Positions 21,711-33,354 of a stretch of 64,000 nt of DNA are shown here, piece by piece. The first letter of the stretch is position 1. Each line of letters begins with the position of its first letter. A program made the position numbers and the translations under genes. Origin of the DNA: Triplophysa rosa (taxonomy: Eukaryota; Chordata; Actinopteri; Cypriniformes; Nemacheilidae); NCBI RefSeq assembly GCF_024868665.1, contig NC_079913.1, positions 12,167,824 to 12,231,823 of the forward strand, read 5' to 3'. The notes beneath the pieces are model-generated. The model did not search any database and had not been told where the DNA came from. It saw nothing but the letters and a program-made list of their open reading frames with translations.

Positions 21711-22904
21711 GTCATTTTAACAACCTTGAATCTTGTAAGATGGACTTGTTTGCCTATAAAACCAGCCAAACGTAGTCATTCCTTCCATTGCATTTCCACC
21801 GCAAGTTACTTCACATTTTTGGCACAAATTGCATCAAATGTTTTTTCAATGAACATTACAACTATGGAAAAAAACTGGCCATGCAAGGTGTGCATAGTTT
21901 TTTGTGACAGTAAGGCATTCATCATCTGTGGAAATGTTACAAGGTCTACAGGCATATAGTTCATGTGGGTCCACCCGTAAGGAAGTACAAACGATGTACT
22001 GTACATTTTACTCTCATGCACTCTCCTGAGTCACACACACACGCCCTTGAACAAGTGATAATGTATTGCGGCAAAGAAAACATGATACATTCTAGCTAAC
22101 TGAAACATGAGGCCCAAAATGTTGTTAATGAAAATAAAAAAAACTTTAGGTACATGTCTTATCCACAAACAAAACTACTGTTGTTACTACTGTAATGGTA
22201 ACCTGTTAGTAGCCCAGTCCAGACAGTTTGTGTGTGTGTGCAAACTAAAAGGGCACAGATCCATTTCCTCATGTTCCACTGTTTACTGTGAAATGTAATC
22301 ACATTCCTCAGTGACTTCCTTCCTGTGATCATCCATCTAGTTAGCTGTGCAAACACACCAACATACTCAACATCAACCCATGGGCATCTGGGTGAACATC
22401 ACATGACATACTAAACGGGCATGTTTGTTGTATAACTCTGAGCTTTGGATGGCTTGACGTCGGCTTAAGACAAAAATACAGTGGGGCCAACAAGTATGTT
22501 TATACATACTTATACTATATGCAAGTTTGTATATAACGACACTTAAGCCACACTTACACATGCGTAAATCCTATTGCATTTAATTACAAACAATTCAAAC
22601 AAGTGACTTGTGTAAACAGATAGAGCTAGTGTATGCTAGCCAAATGGTTTAAAGTGTCAATAATTCATAACTTTTTTTGGTTAAAATGTTAAAGAAATCA
22701 GTCATTGAGAAGGTACATCATAAATCAGTGTTCAAAACTGTCTGATTCACAACAGGAAGATTAGTAATGGACTAATGGTGTATTGGTTGAGCTGTCGAGT
22801 ACGATTTTGTGGGAAATGTCATTTTGATGTCATTTGACTTCAACCCATATAAATATGTGCAGAAAGTAACCTGCAACCTTAGGTTTTAAACAGAGATTTA
22901 TATA
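21711..22904. other. Non-coding stretch
   Basis: Unique-looking AT-rich DNA; no supported gene. Confidence 0.5.
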
Positions 22905-23172
22905 GTTTATCCAAAAATTTAAAAAATCACCATGTATTCACCTTCAGACCCTCTTTTTTCTGTGATACACAAAGGAACATATTTTGAAAAATGTCTCAGG
23001 GGTTTTGTGTCCATGTCCACATGGAAGTCAATTGGGGGCCAATGTTATTTGGTTACCAACGTTCTTTAAAACATCTTATTTTGTGTTCTGCAAAAGTATG
23101 CATGTCATCCAGGTTTGGAATAACAAGAGGGTGAGTAAATTATGAAAGAATTTTCATTTTGGCTGAACTAAG
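22905..23172. repeat. Foldback repeat, gggtgaactat family
   Basis: Palindromic copy: left tattcaccttcagaccctc, right gagggtgagtaaattatg and tttggctgaacta. The middle ccacatggaagtcaattgggggcc is the shared centre also seen at 33116-33354. Confidence 0.75.
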
Positions 23173-24291
23173 TTGTCTTTATTCATGTGTTTAATTAGGG
23201 TAATGTGGCAACTTTACAAATTGATCTGTCTGTATTCCGTCATTCACAGGTTATATCAGATGTTTTCTAAATATTATCTGATTTTTACCCACCCAAACAT
23301 ATCTGTACAGCACATTTAGCATTTATAATGAACTCACCATCTTCTCTATTAGTATTCAATGTGCATCTGTCATCGCATCATCAATAAACCCAATCTTCTG
23401 TTGGCAGCTGGTAAAGCCGCCATATGTCACAGTACATTACGACTCAGATCAATTATAAGCTGTGACCAAACCTTTCACAGACTATAAAACATGAGATGAT
23501 CAGGAGGGAAAATGAAACGGCATCTTTTTGTTCATGGTTCATACACATCAGCGCATCCTGGATGATGTCAGGTCCCTCATTAGAACCGGCACTCACAGGG
23601 GTATGAGCGGGGGGTAATTAGGGTAATTAACTCAACACACACACACACGCACGCACATGCACACACACACAACATCCTATTCCTCAACACCAAAACAACA
23701 CATATGCAATGTCAAAAAATAGGCTGTGCTGCCAATACTCTCTTGTACAAGAAGAAATTAGATCAGAAGAACCCGAAGCAAATAAACAAGCAGCAGCATT
23801 ATTTTCTTGCGTCAAATTGTCTGCACCACATCCACAAGATCTGCCAAGAACACACATGCAGACACACTTCTTCTGTGTAGCTGTCCAGCTATTTCAGGTG
23901 CCTTTTAACGTGGCGGTTTTTGGTCTTTGTGTTATTTCTCTTTTTTCGATCCCGATTGATGTTGAAGATGAAAGAATCAAGACCCTGCTGAGTCGAGCAT
24001 TAGAGGCTAAAAGACGGAAACATGCGAATGGAAGGCGGAGAGGGTGTGGGAAAAAGAAAGACATATGTAGAACTAGCTCAGACATTAAAGAAGTGTCAGA
24101 ACATGCGTATTTGTAGAGCATTTGTTTAAAAAGTTTGCAGAGTCTTTTTTTTAAGGAAAAGTTACCAACCCTCAAAAATGTATCATTTTTGCTCCCCATG
24201 TGAGTATGAATTGACATTAGGTTGAGCAAAAATGACAGAAATCTTATATTTGGGGAACCTATTCTTATGTGCCTGCACCCCTAAGAGGGAA
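23173..24291. other. Non-coding stretch with a 135-codon unsupported frame
   Basis: The plus frame 23709-24116 is the longest in the area, but it shows no recognised domain, has no splice or promoter support and contains a microsatellite-adjacent start. I would not call it a gene. A CA-rich tract lies at 23634-23672. Confidence 0.5.
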
Positions 24292-24397
<106 letters not shown>

Positions 24398-26123
24398 CTG
24401 CAGCATTTTTCCATTTCATAAAAACAAAAGAATGATGCATCAAATAGATTTCCCTACAGCCATTTAAAATAAACAATCAACATTACTGTGCAACCATATC
24501 GAAAGTTCAAAACAAGCATAATAAAACAGCGGGTAATAAAACAACAAGCTGGGAAACTGGGAAAAATGTCTCTGCTCCCTGACTGTCAGAGAGCTGAGAT
24601 AATGATAAAATAATGTGTTACTGTATTATTTAAATCTTTTCTTTTTTTATGTGAAATGCTGTTTTTCAGTTACAATGTTGCTCTGGGTTTTGAAACATAA
24701 AGGTGCACTAAAGAATTAGGATGTTTGAGGCATGCATCACTGTTACACTCTTACACACACTAACTTAACTAACTTTGTTGTGTAACTTTCCTGAAACATA
24801 ATAACTTTGTTGTGTAACTTAAAAGCCAAGCAGCAAATGTTTAAAATGTCAGGTGGTGCGGCATGGTAGGCTTAGATTTGTCTCCACACATTCCTCATAG
24901 AAAATGCATAAGTTTAAAAGAAAGTATTATGATAACATCATAATAATATGATGTTATCGGATAAAACCTTCAACATGGGTAATGACTTTTTCAGACTCTG
25001 TCGCAGTTACAGATCAAGGTTTTATCAATTCGTAGAATGACTGCCAGTTAACATGCAGTATGAGTTCTGTTGAATCACTATTTAATATTTGTTTTAATGT
25101 CTGACAACAGAAACATAACAGTTTAGATACTAGAAGCTAAAGTGCTAACACTAGCCTGACTCTAAATGCAAATGTGACACGATGATGTCACAAATATGCT
25201 TAGGCCTATTAGTATGTCAAGAATCGATTGCGAATCGAATCATGCCCCCTAAGAATCAATTTCAATTGAAACATTAGGTATCAAACGCCTCATACCCCTT
25301 GAGATAAATTCAGCTTTATACAGCATGTCGAGATCACAACATGGCAACCACCATGAAGCAGGACCACACCATATGTAACTAAAACAACCTTTTCTAGCCC
25401 ACCGATATGACTGAAGTGTCAAGTGAGCATATGTGATTGTAAATATATCTGCCATAAGCACTATTCATTTGTAAAAATCTTTTCACTGTGGAAAAGCATA
25501 ATGCATCTTTAAGTGTTAAAATCTTCTTTATATTTGTATTGTATATTTAAAACTTAGGTGAGGATCAAAGAATCAAAGACTTGTGAATATTCAGTACCAT
25601 TGCTGTTGTTTAATGGTATGGTGCGGACTCCACAGGGGACACACTAATCTGGTAAACTCTCAAATCAGCCCTCCAAGAGATGACCATTCTAATCTCCACA
25701 CAGTCGCCACAGCAACCACATACACTTAAATACACTGCCGTCCTAAAACACGCCATCTGTGAGATTACAAGTCAAACTCCCATAAAACCCTGTTCTTACA
25801 GGAACTTAATGAAGGATCTGAGGTTATCTAATCTGAGTCAAGAGTGGTTCTTTAACTAAATTTCATGGGACTCAAGCTGTTTTGAAACAAGATTTAAAGA
25901 CCTATGTATCTACAAAAAAATCGCTCACGTTTCAAAGTCTTCTGAAGTTATTTACGTAGCGACACACCCAAAGCCACTTCTACTCTTCTACTCTTATCTT
26001 GGATCCCTGGCTATGACTGACGTGGAAAAGTAGCCTTCGTGCATACTGCAAATTTGCTAATGCAAGTGAACAACAAAAGTTTTCAAAGGTGTGCCAAGTA
26101 TTTCTAACTATGTATCAAAATCT
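24398..26123. other. Non-coding stretch
   Basis: No gene seen. 25215-25290 (caagaatcgattgcgaatcg) resembles an end of the atcg-rich hAT MITE family. Confidence 0.5.
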
Positions 26124-26756
26124 TTAAAGGTCCCGTGTGTCATTTTTTGGAGGCTCTATTGACAGAAATGCAATATAATGTACATAACTATGTCTTCAGA
26201 GGTGTATAAAGACCTTACATAATGAAGCGTTATGTTTTTATTACCATACTGTACGGTCACACCACCAGTGACTGTCGAGAACTGACGACGCGAGCTTCAC
26301 TGCTGTACTCCTATTGGTAGTCGCTACCGAAAGTCGCTCGTCGTTTGCATAAAGTTGAGCAATTCTCAACTTTGTCGCGTCGCTAGACACACCCACTTCC
26401 TGTGTCGCCAACGGTCACTGAAGCCAGAAGTAGGCGAGTTTCCATTGAAATTAATGACATTGCATCGTTTTGTCGCCGGGTGTCGCTGGCGATGTGACAC
26501 ACAGTTAGGATGAGCTATTTCTATCTACATACACCGCGGGTCCCCTTACATGGAATTCGCCATGTTGTTTCTACAGTAGCCCTACTGCTCTCCAGAGTGA
26601 GTTTCGTAAATACGTTATCTCCTTCGGCAAAGAAGCAAAAACGTAGCCCTGTGTCAGCCACCGTAGTGCTTTGAAAGGATGGGTGGAGTAAACCGTTGGT
26701 TGCAATTCGCAACCTCACCACTAGATGCTGCTAAATTTCATACACTGGACCTTTAA
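26124..26756 (+). mobile_element. TTAA-type MITE (copy B) carrying a nested insertion
   Basis: Both ends intact: TTAAAGGTCCCGTGTGTC (26124) and CACTGGACCTTTAA (26743-26756), with TTAA on each side. Same family as 16097-16493 and 52555-52926, but interrupted by about 259 bp at 26246-26504. Without the insertion it would be about 374 bp, close to the 372 bp of the 52.5-kb copy. Confidence 0.88.
26246..26504. mobile_element. Element nested in the TTAA MITE
   Basis: Absent from the two sister copies. Its ends are weakly inverted: actgtacggtcacacc at left against the complement of gtgacacacagt at right. The CpG-rich core (gtcgctcgtcg, gtcgcgtcgctag) is unlike the host element. Class unassigned. 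Confidence 0.7.
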
Positions 26757-27546
26757 ACTACCCCATACTCTAATAAAAAAAACATATCAGCTTACCACAA
26801 AAAAAAAACTTTATAAGTCAGACTGAGTCAAAATGCTTATGAGAGTAACACATGGTCACACTGCTGCTCAGATTCAATGTGATCATCCACAAGATTCTTT
26901 TTAATGGCTACAACAATATACTGTAAACACATAAGACAACGAATGTGCATATTTATGTTTATGAGTGTGTTCATCTTTTGTATCAACATTGTGGTGTTAT
27001 GCTTATGAAGTATGTACTCACTCATACTGTGATGCAGCGTGTCGGTTGGGGTGTGAGCACCAGGCAAGGTTCTTCTCAACAGCTTTTCTCCTCAAGGAAC
27101 TCATGACCTGCACACATCAAAAACATCCTCAGCAACAAAAAAGACCAGCCAAAATATCAGACCATCATGTAGAAATGTCAAGAAATTGGGGTGAAAACAA
27201 GAGGTCACTCTATAATCAGCACTAATAATAGACGCTTTCTTTGCTCGTTATCGGTACCAAAGCCAATTGTTACAGATAGTTTTTTTTTTACCTCAGTGTA
27301 TGAAGGCAGGTTATACTTGCTTATTCTTACAAATTCGGAATATGATGTATTAATTGTTCTTTTGTTTATTATGTAACATTATAAATTTGTTATTTCGGTT
27401 TGGATGGTTCAGTTTGTATGAATGTGTTTTTTGTTATGTTATTTTAACAACTACAAAAATGTTTGATTTTATTAGCCGATTATACGGTTGTTAATCTATT
27501 TTCCACCTTACTGGTGTCGAAAATAGGTCCGCCTCTAAAACAGAGA
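26757..27546. other. Non-coding stretch
   Basis: No supported gene or recognised repeat. Confidence 0.5.
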
Positions 27547-28142
27547 TTAAAGGAGTCATATTGCACGGCTAAAATGAATATTATTGTTTGTTTTAGATGT
27601 AATGCAATGTGTATACACCATGTAAAGTTTAAAAAATGTTGTATTTTCCACATACCGTGCATGTTTGTATCTCCTCTTTGCCCCGCCTCTCTGAAACGCG
27701 CTGATTTTTTACAAAGCTCATAGCTCTGAAAAGCGAGGTGTGCTATGATTGGCCAGTTCACCAGTGCATAGTGATTGGTCAAATACTGCAAGCATTTCAA
27801 GGAAATGTAACGCCTCTTACCATATTCGGAACATCAGGTTCCAAAACAATTGTACTGACAGGCGATACAATGAGATTTACAATTACGCCTATGTGTTAAT
27901 AACTATGTGTAGATTTGGGCGGTCTTAGTCAAATCATGTTACGAAGTTACGTAGATTCGCCGGGGTGTGGTTACACGAGGTGTTTCAGGCAAGTCTGGTT
28001 GAGCATTCGCTTTTAGATAGAATGCATCTTTTGTTCCCACACTTTCATTCGTGCAATTTTACGTGTCTAATACATGCATAGGCAACTTATAACACACCAA
28101 AAACACAGAAAAACACGTACTTCCGCCATATGACACCTTTAA
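27547..28142. mobile_element. TTAA-flanked MITE (TTAAAGGAGTCATAT ends)
   Basis: A 596-bp element from TTAAAGGAGTCATAT to ATATGACACCTTTAA. The ends are complementary (about 15 bp, one or two mismatches) and TTAA-flanked as in piggyBac-type insertions. The interior contains ccccgcctctctgaaacgcg and gattggccagttcacc, which I recall from a very common fish repeat. No transposase. Confidence 0.87.
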
Positions 28143-28440
28143 AACGTCTCAAACTGATAAGTAAAAAAAGGCAAGAAAACATCCAAAGAATGTTGCAGCG
28201 CTCCAGTCAGCCAGTTAAATGTGCTGGAATAATATTATTTCTCAAAAGTGAGCATAGATAACGTTCCACCATCCAAACAAAATAGATACTACTAAACTAT
28301 AGAGGTACTTTTTATATGAGAGTCATTTATGAGTCCCATGATCCATCACAAAAACTTGGAAGTATAATCACCAAGTAATATTTGAGATGACCTAAAATAT
28401 TAGTATCATAGTGATTGAAATCTTACCACAATCAGTGTAT

Positions 28441-28850
28441 TTAAAGGGACAGTCATCATTTACTCACCCTCGAATTGTTTCTAATCTGTATACATTTCTT
28501 TGATCTAATGAACACAAAGATAAGAATGCTTGTAACCAAACAGTTAAGTGGCGACCATTGACTACAATAGTAGACAAATTTACAATGGTAGTCAAAACTG
28601 CTCCAGAAGTGTTTGCTTTCTTACTTTCTTCAAAATATCTTCTTTTGTGTTTAACAGAACGAATACATTTATAAAGCATTTTTTCCTACTATGGTAGTCA
28701 ATGGTGGCCAGGAACTGTTTGGTTACAAGCATTCTTCGAAAAATCTTTCTCCGTGTTCATCAGAACAAAGAAATATATACAGATTTGAAACAACTTGAGG
28801 GTGACTAAATAAAGACAGAATTTTCATTTTTGGGTGAACTGTTCCTTTAA
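28441..28850. repeat. 410-bp foldback repeat, gggtgaactat family
   Basis: Long imperfect palindrome: left tttaaagggacag...tactcaccctc, right gagggtgacta...gggtgaactgttcctttaa. The interior has mirrored gtaaccaaacagt and actgtttggttac. This is the longest palindromic copy in the window. The 71-codon frame inside is not a gene. Confidence 0.85.
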
Positions 28851-29188
28851 GTGCAAAAAAGTTGTTTTAAATATTTAAACATTTAGAATTTAAAAATGTC
28901 AACCAGTGAAAATCAAAAATGACACTGTACATAAAATTTCATAGGTAGATTACAACCACAAAATCTAAATACTTAAACCATAAAAATTCATGATTGTGAT
29001 TACAAAATATCACACCGTGCATGCCATCTGCACTCAAAATAAGCATGAGTTTTCTTTTCAGAAATAACTTTGTTGCCCATTTGTCAGAAAATTACAGGTT
29101 GGGATGCTCCAAAAAAAAAAAGATTCACTGAACCGCAGTATTTATTTACAGTCTTCTGCAGGTAATGAATGCCTTACAGCTGTCTAGG
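28851..29188. other. Non-coding stretch
   Basis: Nothing recognised. Confidence 0.5.
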
Positions 29189-30008
29189 CAGGGCTCTAAA
29201 CTGCGACCAAAATGCTCGCAAATGCGATCGTTTTTTTATAATGTGCGAGGAAATATTTCACAGGGTCGCATTGGTGCGTAAAATGAATTTTTGCCCCGCC
29301 AAAGATTAATTTAACATTTAATGTGAGTTATGAGTGGTGAATGACGCGCTTGTGATAATAGCAGGAAAGAGCGAGCAGAGAGTTCGTGCTCTCTGTCTCC
29401 AAACTAAAGTGTGAGTTTCGCTTCATTCGGTGTTGCGCAGATCGAACGGCATAAACGCACTACGGGACAGACTGCTCCATATGCTTTTAAAACGCTCTCA
29501 TGGAACATTGATATCATATTTCGATCGTTCTCCACAGCGCTTAATGAAGTCGAACACATCGGTTTCTGAACTGACTCTCTCCTTCACACGTTAATCAAAA
29601 GCAAGGTCGGAAGTCAGAATCAATGTTTCACGTGGCGCATTTTGAGAACATTTATACCTGAATGACAGCTGTGAATGTGCTTAAATTAAAACATGTTGCC
29701 TTTTCTTCCCTGACAAGTGTTCCGCACATGCAGCCGACATAAAGGAAAAATCCTATCCAGTGAAGTGTTTTCCTTGTTAACTTCTATCTTTTGCGATGTC
29801 CTAACAGCTGTAAATAACAAACAGCGCGTCAATGTCCGCTAATGTCCGATTCGCGACGTAATGACTCATTTGAACCAATTCATTTTGTTGAAACGACTCA
29901 TATGTCAAACACTGAACTCACGAGACTCGCTGACTGAACCCATCAAATCACTCAAAACACCTCAGAACACAAGTGTGCTTAGACCATTTAACAAGAGTGG
30001 TTTGTAAG

Positions 30009-30467
30009 TAGGGATGTAACGATTCACCGTTAGCCGGTTGAAAATCGGTTATAATGTGTGACGATTCAATTCGGTTGAGGCTTGAACTGAATCGCAATAC
30101 ATTTTTTGAACAGCAGGGGCCGCTATTTTCACTGCAAACCTAAACGTGGATGCTGATATTTCTTAAATGCAAAAAAATCCAAGAAAAGCACAGACAGTAT
30201 TAGTTTGTTTATATTAAAGAGACTTTTTCTATTATTAATTTGTTATAAAATCGCAGTTTACTTTTGTTATTTGAAATAAAACATTATTTTATTATGCAAA
30301 GAAACGTGAAGCATTAAAGAAATAATGCAAGGGAAGTTGTTCATTTCTAATTTGTTTCAACTCATTTTTTAAAAATAAATCGTGAGTAAATCGTGAATAA
30401 ATCGCATCGTGAGATCAGAATCGTGAATCGCATCGCATCGTGAGCTGAGTGAATCGTTACATCCCCA
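30009..30467. mobile_element. hAT-type MITE, nested
   Basis: A 459-bp element with ends TAGGGATGTAACGATTCAC and the complement of GTGAATCGTTACATCCCCA, and a perfect 8-bp target duplication TTTGTAAG (30001-30008, 30468-30475). The interior is AT-rich with subterminal atcg repeats; no coding capacity. Confidence 0.93.
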
Positions 30468-30825
30468 TTTGTAAGATTTAGTATTAAAAGTTTATGACAA
30501 TGTGTAGTAATTAAGTACATACATATAATAATTTAGTTCTGAGTTACTTTTGAGTTTTGAGCTACAGTAGCTAATTTAATTTAATTTTATGTGGTAAAAA
30601 ATAAAGACGCCCAGTGGCAAATATACAGATTTTTGCAAAGAGGGCAATAAAGGAGGATTGTGAAGAGTGACAGGTTATATATTAATATCATTTCACAGCA
30701 AATATATCACTTGAATATAAAACTAAATAATTACAACTGTATAAAATAACAAATACAAAGTTTCTTTGCATTTATTGGGCTCGCAAGTGTAAAAGTGCAA
30801 ATATGAAGCGGTCTATATCCAACTA

Positions 30826-32415
30826 CAAACCCGATTCCAAAAAAGTTGGGACACTGTACAAATTGTGAATAAAAAAGGAATGCAATAATTTACGAATCTC
30901 ATAAACTTATATTTTATTCACAATAGAATATAGATAACATATCAAATGTTAAAAGTGAGACATTTTGAAATGTCATGCCAAATATTGGCTCATTTTGGAT
31001 TTCATGAGAGATACACATTCCAAAAAAGTTGGGACAGGTAGCAATAAGAGGCCGGAAAAGTTAAATGTACATATAAGGAACAGCTGGAGGACCAATTTGC
31101 AACTTATTAGGTCAATTGGCAACGTGATTGGGTATAAAAAGAGCCTCTCAGAGTGGCAGTGTCTCTCAGAAGTCAAGATGGGCAGAGGATCACCAATTCC
31201 CCCAATGCTGAGGCGAAAAATAGTGGAGCAATATCAGAAAGGAGTTTCTCAGAGAAAAATTGCAAAGAGTTTGAAGTTATCATCATCTACAGTGCATAAT
31301 ACCATCCAAAGATTCAGAGAATCTGGAACAATCTCTGTGCGTAAGGGTCAAGGCCGGAAAACCATACTGGATGCCCGTGATCTTCGGGCCCTTAGACGGC
31401 ACTGCATCACATACAGGAATGCTACTGTAATGGAAATCACAACATGGGCTCAGGAATACTTCCAGAAAACATTGTCGGTGAACACAATCCACCGTGCCAT
31501 TCGTCGTTGTCGGCTAAAACTCTATAGGTCAAAAAAGAAGCCATATCTAAACATGATCCAGAAGCGCAGGCGTTTTCTCTGGGCCAAGGCTCATTTAAAA
31601 TGGACTGTGGCAAAGTGGAAAACTGTTCTGTGGTCAGACGAATCAAAATTTGAAGTTCTTTTTGGAAAACTGGGACGCCATGTCATCCGGACTAAAGAGG
31701 ACAAGGACAACCCAAGTTGTTATCAGCGCTCAGTTCAGAAGCCTGCATCTCTGATGGTATGGGGTTGCATGAGTGCGTGTGGCATGGGCAGCTTACACAT
31801 CTGGAAAGGCACCATCAATGCTGAAAGGTATATCCAAGTTCTAGAACAACATATGCTCCCATCCAGACGACGTCTCTTTCAGGGAAGACCTTGCATTTTC
31901 CAACATGACAATGCCAGACCACATACTGCATCAATTACAACATCATGGCTGCGTAGAAGAAGGATCCGGGTACTGAAATGGCCAGCCTGCAGTCCAGATC
32001 TTTCACCCATAGAAAACATTTGGCGCAAAGAGGAAGATGCGACAAAGAAGACCTAAGACAGTCGAGCAACTAGAAGCCTGTATTAGACAAGAATGGGACA
32101 ACATTCCTATTCCTAAACTTGAGCAACTTGTCTCCTCAGTCCCCAAACGTTTGCAGACTGTTATAAAAAGAAGAGGGGATGCCACACAGTGGTAAACATG
32201 GCCTTGTCCCAACTTTTTTGAGATGTGTTGATGCCATGAAATTTAAAATCAACTTATTTTTCCCTTAAAATGATACATTCTCTCAGTTTAAACATTTGAT
32301 ATGTCATCTATGTTGTATTCTGAATAAAATATTGAAATTTGAAACTTCCACATCATTGCAGTCTGTTTTTATTCACAATTTGTACAGTGTCCCAACTTTT
32401 TTGGAATCGGGTTTG
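30826..32415 (+). mobile_element. Tc1/mariner transposon with IR/DR ends
   Basis: 1590 bp flanked by TA (30824-30825, 32416-32417). The outermost ~48 bp of each end are perfectly inverted (start CAAACCCGATTCCAAAAAAG). Weaker complementarity extends to about 200 bp, where the core aaaaaagttgggaca is repeated: outer copy near 30838, inner copy near 31021, and their complements near 32388 and 32207. This is the inverted-repeat/direct-repeat arrangement of fish Tc1 elements. It encodes the transposase relic 31178-32195. Confidence 0.96.
31178..32195 (+). pseudogene. Tc1-like transposase, DD34E, inactivated by frameshift
   Basis: Cut-and-paste transposase that would bind the element ends. The start chosen is M at 31178 (MGRGSPIPPMLRRK), giving the usual ~340-residue family length; the open frame extends upstream to 30965 but overlaps the inner terminal repeat. 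Seen in order: N-terminal paired-like helix-turn-helix (residues ~10-110, with SQRKIAKSLKLSSSTVH), basic RR/K stretches, and a catalytic domain with LWSDES (D154), FQHDNARPH (D244) and SPIENIW (E279). There are 34 residues between the last two, so it is DD34E. At about 32026, after IWR, the reading frame shifts (about 5 nt missing against the expected family sequence) and stops at 32056. The original C-terminus remains readable in another frame to the stop at 32193-32195. Probably inactive but young. Confidence 0.93.
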
Positions 32416-32586
32416 TACTTTAAAAGACAGAGTGACAAATTAACAGCACAATTCATCAACTGAGGTCATTATGCAAGGTCATTATGATTACTATAAAAAA
32501 GGGTGCGACCAAATTGTAAGTTGGTGCGACCAACTGAGAAACACCAGTGCGACCAGTGGGAAAAATGAGTCTAGAGCCCTGCTAGG

Positions 32587-33115
32587 TGAGAACAAACCCT
32601 CAGCAACTTAAAAGTCAAAGTGGTCTATTACATAAACCACCATGAAAATCATTCCCACCCAGCTCTAAACACAAACACATGATGATATCAAGACTTTGAC
32701 ATCACCCGCCTTGTCATGATCCTTCCTGCCTTTTCTGTTTTTACCCAATAACTCCATCACTTAGGACAACTAATAACCCCTCTCACTAACACACTGCCCC
32801 GGCCTCCTGCCGTCACCATTCACTATAGTAGAGTAATGATTACTTTCATTGTATGTGTGTGAGTGGATGATAGTAATGGGAAAGCAGTGGAGTGGCAGTG
32901 AGAGGAGGTAATCGCTGTAATAAGATGATGCAGAATGGGTGGAGGTGACAGGAAATGATAAGGGTTGACTAAGATGCCTGCCTTTCACATGCTTGTAAGA
33001 TGAGCAATCATTTCATTCAAGGAAATGTTCACAATGACAATTATGTATTTTTGTACATTTTCATATTTTTGTTTTTTCAAACCTGTTTCTTTAAAGAAGA
33101 TTCAACTTTGCACCG
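32587..33115. other. Non-coding stretch
   Basis: No supported gene or recognised repeat. Confidence 0.5.
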
Positions 33116-33354
33116 TTTAAAGAGATTTTTCACCCCAAAATAAAAATACGCCATCATTAATTCACCCTCATATTGTTCAAAACCTATATGACACTTTCTT
33201 CTGTGGAGCAAAAAAAGAAGATATTTTGAAAAGTGGTTTGTGTCCATACAGTGGAAGTCAATTGGGTCCAATGTTGTTTGGTTACCAACGCTCCTCAAAA
33301 TATCTTCTTTAGTGTTCTGCACAAGAAAAAAGTAGTAAAGAACTATCCCTTTAA
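33116..33354. repeat. Foldback repeat, gggtgaactat family
   Basis: From gtttaaagagatttttcacccc to aaagaactatccctttaa, with centre acagtggaagtcaattggg and gaagatattttgaaa flanks in mirror arrangement. Same family as 22905-23172. Confidence 0.75.

Larger units (their letters stand above)
29189..32581. mobile_element. Outer host element of a three-level transposon nest
   Basis: Inverted ends CAGGGCTCTAAACT (29189) and the complement of AGTCTAGAGCCCTG (32568-32581), bordered by the 5-bp direct repeat CTAGG (29184-29188, 32582-32586). Subtracting the two inserts leaves about 1.34 kb. Repeated gtgcgacca motifs lie near the right end. CAGGG ends suggest hAT, but an 8-bp duplication is not seen. No intact transposase frame remains. 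Confidence 0.75.

Noticed and set aside
23709..24116. 135-codon plus frame
   Set aside because: No domain, signal, family resemblance or exon signals; length is possible by chance in 64 kb.
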